From NCBI GenBank assembly GCA_030168595.1, contig CP115556.1, positions 930,001-994,000 of the forward strand: a stretch of 64,000 nt of DNA, read 5' to 3'. A model generated the notes under the pieces. The model was not told the DNA's origin, made no database searches, and was given only the letters and a program-made list of their open reading frames with translations. Below are positions 16,330-25,068 of the stretch, piece by piece. The stretch comes from Methanomassiliicoccales archaeon LGM-DZ1 (GTDB taxonomy: Archaea; Thermoplasmatota; Thermoplasmata; Methanomassiliicoccales; Methanomethylophilaceae). Position 1 is the first letter of the stretch. The number at the start of each line of letters is the position of its first letter. A program made the position numbers and the translations under genes.

Positions 16330-17196
16330 ATGGAGGATTGGATCGCGTTCGCCTTCGGCTCGGCGGTGTTCGCCGCCCTGACCTCGATCTTCGCGAAGAT
16401 CGGCATAAAGGACGTCAACTCCAACCTGGCGACGGCCCTGAGGACCGTCGTGGTCCTCACCATGGCCTGGCTGATGGTCCTCATCGTCGGCTCCTGGGAC
16501 GGGATCGGAGACATCTCCGCGAAGACCCTGGTGTTCCTGGTGCTCTCCGGACTAGCCACCGGGGCCTCCTGGCTCTGTTACTTCCGCGCGGTGCAGATCG
16601 GCGACGTCAACAAGGTCGCCCCCATCGACAAGAGCTCGACCATCCTCACCATGATCCTCGCCTTCATCTTCCTGGGCGAGAGCTTCTCCTTCTGGGCCGG
16701 CATCGGCATGGCCGTGATGTTCGCCGGCACCATGCTGATGATAGAGAAGAAGGACGTCGACGCGTCGAAGGGCACCAGGGACTCCTGGCTCATCTGGGCC
16801 GTGCTGTCGGCGGTGTTCGCCGCCCTGACGTCCATCCTGGGGAAGGTCGGCATCGAGGGCGTCGAGTCCAACCTGGGGACCGCCATCCGCACCTGCGTGG
16901 TCCTCGCCATGGCCTGGCTCATCGTCTTCATGCAGGGGACCCAGAAGCAGATCGGCGGCATCTCCCGCCGGAGCGGGTCCTTCCTGGTCCTCTCGGGTCT
17001 GGCGACCGGTGCTTCCTGGCTGTGCTTCTACAAGGCCCTGCAGGACGGCCCGGCCTCGCTGGTCGTGCCCATCGACAAGCTCAGCATCCTGTTCACGGTG
17101 CTGTTCGCGGCCGCGTTCCTGCACGAGAAGATGTCTGCGAGGTCGTGGATCGGCCTCGCGATGCTCACTGCAGGAACGCTGATGCTCCTGATATGA
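16330..17196 (+). CDS. EamA/DMT-family transporter
   Basis: This protein of about 288 residues has ten hydrophobic helices in two clearly duplicated EamA halves. Each half begins 'FAALTSI...KVGI/KIGI...SNL.TA.RT' and contains 'SGLATGASWLC'. Such proteins export or import small metabolites; the substrate is unknown. I chose ATG 16330 because a TATA-like sequence (GTTTATTCG, near 16299) lies ~25-30 bp upstream. ATG 16282 would add 16 non-hydrophobic residues. Confidence 0.85.
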   Translation: MEDWIAFAFGSAVFAALTSIFAKIGIKDVNSNLATALRTVVVLTMAWLMVLIVGSWDGIGDISAKTLVFLVLSGLATGASWLCYFRAVQIGDVNKVAPIDKSSTILTMILAFIFLGESFSFWAGIGMAVMFAGTMLMIEKKDVDASKGTRDSWLIWAVLSAVFAALTSILGKVGIEGVESNLGTAIRTCVVLAMAWLIVFMQGTQKQIGGISRRSGSFLVLSGLATGASWLCFYKALQDGPASLVVPIDKLSILFTVLFAAAFLHEKMSARSWIGLAMLTAGTLMLLI

Positions 17197-17246
17197 TGCG
17201 GGCATCTGCGGAAGATCGAAGGTCACGGATAGAGAAAAGGATGCAA

Positions 17247-17289
17247 AAGGGCCGGAGCTTGATTTGGATATGATGGAGCCCCGGCCCTT
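17247..17289 (+). terminator. Stem-loop after the EamA transporter
   Basis: AAGGGCCGG (17247-17255) pairs perfectly with CCGGCCCTT (17281-17289), and GC/GC pairs extend the stem inward. It lies ~50 bp after the transporter stop, in the gap between convergent genes. Confidence 0.4.
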
Positions 17290-17387
17290 CGCATTCATTC
17301 ATATGTCGCTGCACCATCATAAAGCTATGTCATTACCGGTTCGCCCCGGGCCTTTCCCCGGGGCCCGGGGGCCGTCACGCGTGAAGA

Positions 17388-17404
17388 GCGGGCCGGAGGC
17401 CCGC
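17388..17404 (-). terminator. Hairpin immediately after gatE
   Basis: GCGGGCC-GGA-GGCCCGC is a perfect 7-bp stem with a 3-nt loop, 2 bp past the gatE stop codon. The surrounding 17341-17404 is extremely GC-rich with further CCCCGG/CCGGGG repeats. There is no T-run, so its role as a terminator is tentative. Confidence 0.35.
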
Positions 17405-17406
17405 CT

Positions 17407-19305
17407 TCACTGACCCAGCACCCGGTCTATCTCGGCGGAGAGGAGGGCGTTCGCCCTCTTCCCGTCGATCTTCCCGCGGAGGGCCCCCATGACGGGGCCC
17501 ATGAGCCCGCCGACGGCCCTCTTCCCGTTGGCCTTCACGTAGTCGGCGCGCTCGTCCACGATCTTGGCGATGACCGCCTGCGCCTCGCCTTCGTCGACTG
17601 CGGACAGCCCGAGCTTCGAGACGGCGGCGTCCAGGGGCGTCCCGGCCGCCATCTCCCTGAGGAGGGCGGGGACGGCCTCCTTGGCGAACTTCCCTTCCTT
17701 CAGGGCGCGGAACACGCCGTAGAGCATCTCATGCGTGAACGCGTCGGTGTCGATGCCCTCGTGCTCCAATTCCTGGAAGGTGTTCTGGAAGGTGGTGGCC
17801 GCCACGGCGGTCAGGCCGAAGCCGTCGGCGATCTCGGCGAAGAGGTCGTCCCTCCCGCCGCGCACGATCTGCGCCGCCTGCTGGGGGCTGATCCCGTACT
17901 TGGAGACCAGCCTCTTCTCCGCCACCTCCGGGAGCTCGGGAAGGTTCGCCCTGATGCGGGCGAGCCTCTCCGGGGCGATGGGGGTCGGGGGCACATCGGT
18001 CTCGGGGTACATCCTCGCGGCCCCCGGCAGGGGCCTGGAATAGCGGGTCGTCCCGTCCGGCAGGGGGTCCCTGGTCTCCTCGGGGACGCCGTCCAAGGCC
18101 GCATTGGCCCTGCCAACCGCTAGGGAGACGGCGCGCTCCGCCTTCTTCTGGGGCGCGGCGCAGATGACGAACGCGTCGTTCGCGCCCCTGCCGTCAGGAT
18201 AGAGGAAGGCGGCGAGCTTCTCCACGTACGCCGGGTCGATGCCGTAGGCGCCGCCGACGAGCTCGTCGGAATGGAATATTCCCTTCACGCCCGCGGTCCT
18301 GGCGTAGCCGGCCATCTCCGCTCCCAGGCGGAGGGTGCCGTTATCGCCGTTCATGACGCCGGCGAACCCGGGCAGCCTGGCGGCCAGGACCTTCCCGCCC
18401 GACTTCAGGGCGCCGGAGATGACCTTGGAGGCGCAGCCGTCGAACACCTTCGTGACGTCGACGATCTCGCCGGAGGCGGGGGCCGTGCCCCTCTCCCTGA
18501 GGATGCCCCTGACCCTCACGAGCATCTTCTGCCTCTTCACCTCGTTCTCCACGAACAGCGGGAGCAGCCTGAGCTCCTGCACTCCCTTGATCTCGATGCG
18601 CGCGCCTTCGGGGATGGAGATGTTCAGGTCCTCCCTGATCGTCCCCAGCCCCCTCTTGACCCTCTTGGTCGCGCGCAGGAGCGAGCCGATCCTCGAGGCG
18701 ACCTCCATGACCTCCTCAGGCGTCCTCATATCCGGGGCGGTCGCCACCTCTATCAGGGGGATCCCCAGCCTGTCGGTCCTCCAGGTGACGGTGTCGGCGT
18801 CCGCCTCGATCTTCCTGCAGGCGTCCTCCTCCAGGCAGACGGAGAGGATGCCGATCCTCCTGCCGACGGCCTCCACGGAGCCGTCCACGGCGACCAGGGA
18901 GGTCCTCTGGAACCCGGAGGTGTTGGACCCGTCGACGACGATCTTCCTCATAAACTCGACCTCGTCGATGACGCTCGCCCCGATGAGCTCGCTGAAGATC
19001 AGCGCGGTCTCCATGGCCTCGGCATTGACCTCGTGGGGAGGCTCCTCGTCGAGCTCCACCAGGCAGGTCTCGCAGGGGCAGGACTGGTAGACGTACCCGT
19101 AGCCCCTCCTGAACTGGGCGAGGGCGGCGCGGTCGATCTCCCCCATCTCGGAGGTGGTGGGCCTCAGGCGGCGGTAGATCCCGCCGAAGCCCTCTTCCGA
19201 GAGCTCGCTGCGGCAGTTGCAGAACAGCTTGTGGGTGTCCAGCTGCTGGTGGATCTCGATCCCGCACATCATCTCGGGCTTCCCCTCCTTTCCGTCGGCG
19301 TTCAA
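17407..19305 (-). CDS. gatE: Glu-tRNA(Gln) amidotransferase subunit E
   Basis: GatE is the kinase/amidotransferase half of archaeal GatDE, which converts Glu-tRNA(Gln) to Gln-tRNA(Gln) using ammonia from GatD. Family marks include 'GIEIHQQLDTHKLFCNCRS' at the N-terminus, 'RTSLVAVDGS', the zinc-type cysteines and the AspRS-like insertion. The C-terminal YqeY-like tail begins 'LMGPVMGALRGKIDG'. I place the start at TTG 19305, which overlaps the gatD stop (TTGA) and has GGAGG 8 nt upstream. ATG 19272 or 19269 are alternatives that would remove the lead-in residues. The product is ~632 residues, normal for the family. Confidence 0.93.
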   Translation of the reverse strand: MNADGKEGKPEMMCGIEIHQQLDTHKLFCNCRSELSEEGFGGIYRRLRPTTSEMGEIDRAALAQFRRGYGYVYQSCPCETCLVELDEEPPHEVNAEAMETALIFSELIGASVIDEVEFMRKIVVDGSNTSGFQRTSLVAVDGSVEAVGRRIGILSVCLEEDACRKIEADADTVTWRTDRLGIPLIEVATAPDMRTPEEVMEVASRIGSLLRATKRVKRGLGTIREDLNISIPEGARIEIKGVQELRLLPLFVENEVKRQKMLVRVRGILRERGTAPASGEIVDVTKVFDGCASKVISGALKSGGKVLAARLPGFAGVMNGDNGTLRLGAEMAGYARTAGVKGIFHSDELVGGAYGIDPAYVEKLAAFLYPDGRGANDAFVICAAPQKKAERAVSLAVGRANAALDGVPEETRDPLPDGTTRYSRPLPGAARMYPETDVPPTPIAPERLARIRANLPELPEVAEKRLVSKYGISPQQAAQIVRGGRDDLFAEIADGFGLTAVAATTFQNTFQELEHEGIDTDAFTHEMLYGVFRALKEGKFAKEAVPALLREMAAGTPLDAAVSKLGLSAVDEGEAQAVIAKIVDERADYVKANGKRAVGGLMGPVMGALRGKIDGKRANALLSAEIDRVLGQ

Positions 19306-20594
19306 AGCAGCTCCCTCCTGTCGGACATCTCGCCGCAGAGCGGCGTCCTCATCATCTCCACGGCCGCATCGCGGCCCTCCGAGTTGGCCAGGACCCACAT
19401 GAGCTTGGCGTAGGCGGTCTCCGGGAGCATGTCCCAGACGGTGACCGCGCCGGCGTTCAGCATGTCCCTGCCGGTGTTGTAGACGTTGAGGTTGGTCCTC
19501 CCGTTCAGGCACTGGGAGGTGACGACCACGACCGTCCCCCTGTCGGTGGCCTCTTTGATGAGCGGGACCATGTTGGAGTTCACGTGGCCGAGCCCGGAGC
19601 CCTCGATGACCACGCCCTTGGACTTCATGAACACGTCCCTGAAGAGCGCCGGGTCCATCCCCGGGTAGAACTGCAGGAGGACCACATCGGTGCAGAGGTC
19701 GGCGGACACGCTGCACTTCCCGTCCGATACGGGGCGCCCCTCGGTGTTGAACGTTATCTTCCCGTCCCTGTCGATGTGCGCCACAGGCGGGACGTTGATC
19801 GATTTGAAGGCATCTCTGCGGGAGGTGTGCATCTTGCGGACCCTGGTCCCGAGATGCACCGCGAACGAGTCGTCCCCGGGGGTGTCGTGCATGACCACGA
19901 AGACGCCCGCACGGTTGCCGCCGACGCAGAACCTGGCGGCGGCCATGAGGTTGGAGGACGCGTCCGAGGAGGGGCGGTCGGAGGACCGCTGGGCCCCGAC
20001 GAACACCACCGGCTTGGGGACGTCCCCGAGCATGAAGGACACCGCGGCAGCGGTGTAGCCCATGGTGTCGGTCCCGTGGGGCACGATGACGGCATCGGCG
20101 CCGGCGTCGATCTCATCGGCGATGGCCTTGGCCAGCTCCTGCCAGTGCTTCGGGGTCATGTTCTCCGAGAAAATGGAGAACAGCACCTTCGCCTTCAGGT
20201 TGGCGATCTCCCTGATCTCCGGCACGGCGTTCACCATATCGGCGGTCGATAATGCGGGATGGACGGCCCCCGTGCGGTAGTCGACGTAGGAGGCTATGGT
20301 GCCTCCGGTCCCCAGGAGGACGATGGTCTTCAGGCCGGGGCGGTCCGCCTCAGCGGCCTCCGGCCTCTTCCTCTCGACCGGCCGGGAGACGACCTTCACG
20401 GAGGCCCCCTCATCCACCCTGATGCCGATGTTGTAACCTGATTTCACCTTGAGGATGACGATGTCATGCCCGCTGAACTCATGGTGGGGCATGAGAACGC
20501 CGCGGTAAGACTTCCCGGAGACGGTCAGGTCGAGCATGCAGCCCTCCTCCGCCCCGGCGTCCTCCAGCATCTTCGATAGGAACTCCGCGTACAT
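19302..20594 (-). CDS. gatD: Glu-tRNA(Gln) amidotransferase subunit D
   Basis: GatD is the glutaminase (asparaginase-like) subunit of GatDE. The 430 residues include an N-terminal beta-barrel, then the asparaginase core with 'LLGTGGTIASY' (catalytic Thr), 'HGTDTMGYTA' (second Thr-Asp) and 'RSSDRPSSDASSNL'. The start is MYAEFLSKML; the longer frame upstream lacks support. Translation of gatE is coupled to its stop codon. Confidence 0.95.
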   Translation of the reverse strand: MYAEFLSKMLEDAGAEEGCMLDLTVSGKSYRGVLMPHHEFSGHDIVILKVKSGYNIGIRVDEGASVKVVSRPVERKRPEAAEADRPGLKTIVLLGTGGTIASYVDYRTGAVHPALSTADMVNAVPEIREIANLKAKVLFSIFSENMTPKHWQELAKAIADEIDAGADAVIVPHGTDTMGYTAAAVSFMLGDVPKPVVFVGAQRSSDRPSSDASSNLMAAARFCVGGNRAGVFVVMHDTPGDDSFAVHLGTRVRKMHTSRRDAFKSINVPPVAHIDRDGKITFNTEGRPVSDGKCSVSADLCTDVVLLQFYPGMDPALFRDVFMKSKGVVIEGSGLGHVNSNMVPLIKEATDRGTVVVVTSQCLNGRTNLNVYNTGRDMLNAGAVTVWDMLPETAYAKLMWVLANSEGRDAAVEMMRTPLCGEMSDRRELL

Positions 20595-20670
20595 CGGCGG
20601 GACTATCCCCTCGTTCCTTTTATAATGCGCGCAGGAGGGAGACTGCCGCGGTCCGGGCGTCCTGCCGCCC

Positions 20671-22422
20671 TTATGCCGGCCGCCTGTGCTCCGAGAGGCC
20701 GTCCGCATGCCCGGCGAGGACCTTCACGTCCTTCCCGGCGAAGGCGACACCGTATGTTAGGACCTCGCCCTTCAGTCCGGCGCAGTACCTTCTGGCGCTT
20801 ATCTGGCCGAGCGCCTTCCGGGCGGCATCTTCCGCCTGCCCGATGCCGGCCGTGCGCTTGATCTCGATGATCACGCTCGGATGCTCCGGAGAGGAGCTGA
20901 TGATGCGGATGTCGGAATATCCGTCCCCGGATTCGCGGTCGGCCTCCACCCTGAAGGTGTCTCCCAGGCTCATGAGCATGCCCGCCACCATCGTCTGGTA
21001 GGCGTGCTCCGAATCGAACACCCTGACGCTGAAGGACCTCTCCATCATCTCGCGGAGGCAGTCTTCCATCGCCGCACTGTCGTTGGCCAGGACTGCTTGG
21101 CAGAACCCGTAGACAGGGCCGTGTTCGATCTCCAGTTTACCGAGGGCGTTGAGGAACTTCTCCGCGTACACCGAACGCATCTCCTTGTTCGGTATCGACA
21201 GCCTGTATCCGCCGCTCGGGACCTTCTCGGCACGGAGGTACCCTGAAGCGGCCATGACCGAGTATATGCTGCTCCCCCCGTGATCCGGTGACAGGTCATC
21301 GAACGTCACGGACATGCTGAGATCTTCGGCCGCCATCCCGCCGGAGCCCAATTTCATGATGTCCTCATACGTTTTCCGGTCCGTCTTCGCGATGAGGGTA
21401 TCGATGATCCCGTTCTTGCTGGTCCCGGCCCAGTAGCGGTCCGGGACGAACTTCCTGCTGACATAGTTCAGGACGCTCCAGGGGTTGTACACATCGGTAT
21501 TGCCGAACCGGTACCCGTCGTACCACTCTTTCGCCTCGGCGAACCTGTCCGGCGCGCCGAAGTCCGCGCACATCTTCTTCACTTCTGCTTCGGTGAACCC
21601 GACCGTATCGTCGAACCCGGTCGACAGAATGTTGTCGACGTACAGGTTGTTCAGGCCGCTGAAGATGCTCTCCTTGGAGAGCTGCATCACCCCGGTAAGG
21701 ACCGCTCTGTCGAGGTAGTCGTTGCCTTTGAGCGCGCTCGAGAGGAACCTGCGGAAGAAATCGGTGATCTCACGCAGTTCCGGATTCCCGTACGCATTGT
21801 TGATTGGCGCATCATACTCATCGATGAGGATGACCGCCTTCCTGCCGTAATGCGCTTCCAGCATCTCGGACAGCTGCTGGAGCGAGATCATGACGTCGGC
21901 CTTCCCCACATCCATGTCGCAGTACCTGCCGTAGAGCTTTATCTGATGAGAGCTGAGCTTATCTGAATCTTCCAGTTCCCGATATCTCCTGAAGGCCGCG
22001 CTCATATCGGTGCGCGCAACAGTTACCGTTTCCTCGGCAGTCGCTGCCTCGAAGTCCTTCATATCCAGGCGGATCACCGGGGATGCGTTCTTCATCGGGT
22101 CATCAGGCCTCAGGTCCGAGATCTTCAGCCCGTCGAACCAAGTGTTGCCCTTGTACTTCAGATTGAGATATGCATCGATCATGCTCAGGTTGAGCGATTT
22201 CCCGAAGCGCCTGGGTCTTGTGAAAAGGAGGGCCTTGACCCCTCTCATCCTCAGGATCCTGTCGATGAGCTCCGACTTATCGACGAAATATGCGCCGACA
22301 TCGCGCACGTCCTTGAAATCGGAATTGCCGATCGCCGCTTCCATGGATTTCCAATCGATTGCGCTGTTTATATCGATGCTCTTCTTTTCCGTACCTCTGT
22401 CGGTTCCGTTGTGGCAGGCCAT
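20671..22422 (-). CDS. AAA-ATPase-like/PD-(D/E)XK nuclease protein, copy A
   Basis: The 583-residue protein belongs to the DUF1703-type family (AAA-ATPase_like plus PDDEXK_9). It shows the P-loop variant 'RPRRFGKS', Walker B 'ILIDEYDAPI', and a C-terminal nuclease core with 'YSDIRI' and 'IIEIKR' (D...E-x-K). The family is expanded in gut methanogens and anaerobes; a role in mobile-element or defence biology is suspected, not proven. It is a tandem paralogue of the next gene, with stretches of near-identical DNA. Confidence 0.85.
   Translation of the reverse strand: MACHNGTDRGTEKKSIDINSAIDWKSMEAAIGNSDFKDVRDVGAYFVDKSELIDRILRMRGVKALLFTRPRRFGKSLNLSMIDAYLNLKYKGNTWFDGLKISDLRPDDPMKNASPVIRLDMKDFEAATAEETVTVARTDMSAAFRRYRELEDSDKLSSHQIKLYGRYCDMDVGKADVMISLQQLSEMLEAHYGRKAVILIDEYDAPINNAYGNPELREITDFFRRFLSSALKGNDYLDRAVLTGVMQLSKESIFSGLNNLYVDNILSTGFDDTVGFTEAEVKKMCADFGAPDRFAEAKEWYDGYRFGNTDVYNPWSVLNYVSRKFVPDRYWAGTSKNGIIDTLIAKTDRKTYEDIMKLGSGGMAAEDLSMSVTFDDLSPDHGGSSIYSVMAASGYLRAEKVPSGGYRLSIPNKEMRSVYAEKFLNALGKLEIEHGPVYGFCQAVLANDSAAMEDCLREMMERSFSVRVFDSEHAYQTMVAGMLMSLGDTFRVEADRESGDGYSDIRIISSSPEHPSVIIEIKRTAGIGQAEDAARKALGQISARRYCAGLKGEVLTYGVAFAGKDVKVLAGHADGLSEHRRPA
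20866..21055 (-). repeat. Near-identical segment shared with 22686-22875
   Basis: About 190 bp in the 3' part of copy A match the same part of copy B with only a handful of differences, while other parts of the two genes diverge clearly. A second such patch covers the 'NKEMRSVY...GGYRLSIP' region (about 21175-21240 versus 22998-23063). Patchy identity points to gene conversion between the tandem copies. Confidence 0.7.
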
Positions 22423-22501
22423 AGCAGAACGATGTGCCGGCAGACGGTATTTCAGCAGGAGATACGGCAGTCAGCGGGAACTCCGTATCTCCTGTTTCTC
22501 A

Positions 22502-24250
22502 TCAGGCTTCGGGCGATCGGTTCTCGGGTGCAACAGTCTCCGATGCGATGGAGACGTCCTTCCCGGCGAATGCCGCACCGTAGGCGAGGACCTCGCCCTT
22601 CAGTCCGGCGCAGTACCTTTTGGCACGGATCTGCTCGAGGGCCGACTGTGCCAGGGACTCTGCATCGGCTCCGTCTTTAGCGCGCTTGATCTCGATGATC
22701 ACGCTCGGATGCTCCGGAGAGGAGCTGATGATGCGTATATCGGAATACCCGTCCCCGGATTCGCGGTCGGCCTCCACCCTGAAGGTGTCTCCCAGGCTCA
22801 TGAGCATGCCCGCCACCATCGTCTGGTAGGCGTGCTCCGAATCGAACACCCTGACGCTGAAGGACCTCTCCATCATGTCCCTGAGGCTGCTCTCCATCGC
22901 CGGGACGTCGTTCGAAAGGACCGCTTTGCAGAGATTCTCAACCGGGCGGCTTCCGACCCTGAGCCTATCGAGGGCGTTCATGAACTTCCTCTTGTACACC
23001 GAACGCATCTCCTTGTTCGGTATCGACAGCCTGTATCCGCCGCTCGGGACCTTCTCGGCGCGGAGATAGCCGGTGGCAGCCATGACCGAGTATATGCTGC
23101 TCCCCCCGTGATCCGAAGACATGTCATTGAACGTCACGGACATGCTGAGATCTTCGGCCGCCATCCCGCCGGAGCCGATCTCCATTATGTTCCTGTAGGT
23201 CTCGCTATCCGCCTTCCCGATGAGGGTGTCGATGATCCCGTTCCCGCTGGTCCCGGCCCAGTAGCGGTCCGGGACGAACCTCCTGCTGACATAGTTCAGG
23301 ACACTCCAGGGGTTGTACACATCCGTGTTCCCGAAACGATATCCGTCGTACCATTCCTTCGCTTCCAGGAATTTCTCGGGAGCGCCGAAGTCCGCGCACA
23401 TCTTCTTCACCTCTTCTTCGGTGAACCCGATCATGTCGTCGAACTCGGTCGACAGTATGTTATCGACGTACAGGTTGTTGATGCCACTGAAGATGCTCTC
23501 CTTGGAGAGCTGCATCACGCCCGTCAGGACGGCTCTGTCCAGGGAATCGTTGCCTTTGAGCGCGTTCGACAGAAGCCTGCGGAAGAAATCGATGATGCTG
23601 CGAAGCTCCGGATTCCCGAATGCATTGTTTATGGGAGCATCGTACTCATCGATGATGATCACCGCTTTCCTGCCGTAGTGGGCCTCAAGCATCTTCGACA
23701 GGCGCTTGAGCGAGAGTTCGACTTCATCCTCCTCAACTTCTCCTTCGGAATATCTGGTGTAGAGCTTCCTCAGCGCCGGGCTGAGCCTCTCTGAGTTGTC
23801 CAGTTCCGGGTGGTCCATGAAGACGTCGGCAATGACCGCACGAGTGCTGGCTATAGCTTTATCGCATGTGTCTACCCCGATGCAGCCCAGATCCAGGCGA
23901 ATCACCGGGGATGCGTTCTTCAGCGGATCGTCAGGCCTCAGGTCTGAGATCTTCAGCCCGTCGAACCAGGTGTTGCCCTTATAATTCAGGTTCAGGTACG
24001 CGTCGATCATGCTCAGGTTGAGCGATTTCCCGAAGCGCCTGGGTCTTGTGAAGAGGAAGACCTTGGCGCTCTCCATCCTCAGAATCCTGTTGATGAGCTC
24101 CGACTTATCGACAAAATATCCGCCCTTGTCACGTACGTCCTTGAAATCTGAATTGCCGATCGCCGCATCCATGGAACTCCAATCGACTGCGTTGTTTATA
24201 TCGATGCTCTTCCCCTGCTCTGTACCGATGCCTTTCCCGTCTTTGCTCAT
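22502..24250 (-). CDS. AAA-ATPase-like/PD-(D/E)XK nuclease protein, copy B
   Basis: The 582 residues have the same architecture as the neighbouring copy: 'RPRRFGKS', 'VIIDEYDAPI', a C-terminal 'YSDIRI...IIEIKR'. It starts at MSKDGKG (24250); an earlier ATG at 24283 would add 11 residues. The two proteins differ mainly in the central segment (~120-180) and in the residues around the nuclease C-terminus. Their upstream regions also share similar segments (ACGGTATTTCA and CGGCAGTCAGCGGG), so the promoter region was duplicated too. Confidence 0.85.
   Translation of the reverse strand: MSKDGKGIGTEQGKSIDINNAVDWSSMDAAIGNSDFKDVRDKGGYFVDKSELINRILRMESAKVFLFTRPRRFGKSLNLSMIDAYLNLNYKGNTWFDGLKISDLRPDDPLKNASPVIRLDLGCIGVDTCDKAIASTRAVIADVFMDHPELDNSERLSPALRKLYTRYSEGEVEEDEVELSLKRLSKMLEAHYGRKAVIIIDEYDAPINNAFGNPELRSIIDFFRRLLSNALKGNDSLDRAVLTGVMQLSKESIFSGINNLYVDNILSTEFDDMIGFTEEEVKKMCADFGAPEKFLEAKEWYDGYRFGNTDVYNPWSVLNYVSRRFVPDRYWAGTSGNGIIDTLIGKADSETYRNIMEIGSGGMAAEDLSMSVTFNDMSSDHGGSSIYSVMAATGYLRAEKVPSGGYRLSIPNKEMRSVYKRKFMNALDRLRVGSRPVENLCKAVLSNDVPAMESSLRDMMERSFSVRVFDSEHAYQTMVAGMLMSLGDTFRVEADRESGDGYSDIRIISSSPEHPSVIIEIKRAKDGADAESLAQSALEQIRAKRYCAGLKGEVLAYGAAFAGKDVSIASETVAPENRSPEA
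22686..22875 (-). repeat. Near-identical segment shared with 20866-21055
   Basis: This is the partner of the repeat in copy A; it encodes the same run of residues through the nuclease core ('MMERSFSVRVFDSEHAYQTM' onward). Confidence 0.7.
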
Positions 24251-24408
24251 GGCGTGACAGCTTACATGCGTACGGTATTTCAACCGGGGGTGCGGCAGTC
24301 AGCGGGGACAGGCGGGGCGAACATCTCCGGAAGGGACGGGGGCATGCGGATGATGTTCCGCAGACCGCCCTCTCAACCTTTAATTGCCATGAGTGTAATC
24401 ACGCGTGC

Positions 24409-25068
24409 ATGCATATAATACAGGCCGGGATGGAGACCGATGTCCTGAAGAAGAACAGCGACCTCGCCCACGGCATATACCACCGCTTCAAGGAGAACGG
24501 GATCAGGTCGGTGGACTTCATGGGCTCCATCGGCTCCGGGAAGACCACCCTGATCTGCGAGATGGGGAAGCGTCTCGCGGCCGCCGGGAAGAGGGTGCTC
24601 GTGATCGCCGGCGATGTGACCGGCGACGACGACTTCAAGAGGTTCAGGGCCGCCGGGCTCGATGCGATCAACTGCAACACCGGCAAGGAATGCCACCTCG
24701 AGGCCCACGACATAAACAGGGTGCTGGACGGCGTCGACCTATCGAAGTACGACATCGTCATCATCGAGAACGTCGGCAACCTCGTCTGCCCCGCGGACTT
24801 CCCGCTGGGCACGGACTACCGCGCGGTGGTCATCTCGACCACCGAGGGCGACGACATGGTGAGGAAGCACCACCAGATCTTCCTCCATTCGGATATCGCC
24901 GTCCTGAACAAGATGGACATAGCTGACGCCGTCGGCGTCGACCCGCAGGTCATCATCGGGGACTACGCGAAGCTCACCGGCGGGGTCAAGAAGATAATCA
25001 CTGCCTCGGCGAAGAAGGGCGAGGGCGTGGACGACGTCATCGCGGCGCTGGGGCTGCTGGAGGCATGA
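24409..25068 (+). CDS. hypB: Hydrogenase nickel-insertion GTPase HypB
   Basis: HypB uses GTP to help load nickel into [NiFe]-hydrogenases. The 219 residues show P-loop 'GSIGSGKTT', 'IAGDVTGDDD', the Cys-containing 'NTGKECHLEAHDI' metal site, 'IENVGNLVCP' and 'NKMDIAD'. The N-terminal His-rich or CxxCGCG segment of some bacterial HypBs is absent, as in other methanogens. Its stop overlaps the purD start (ATGA). It supports a hydrogen-dependent metabolism for this organism. Confidence 0.95.
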   Translation: MHIIQAGMETDVLKKNSDLAHGIYHRFKENGIRSVDFMGSIGSGKTTLICEMGKRLAAAGKRVLVIAGDVTGDDDFKRFRAAGLDAINCNTGKECHLEAHDINRVLDGVDLSKYDIVIIENVGNLVCPADFPLGTDYRAVVISTTEGDDMVRKHHQIFLHSDIAVLNKMDIADAVGVDPQVIIGDYAKLTGGVKKIITASAKKGEGVDDVIAALGLLEA

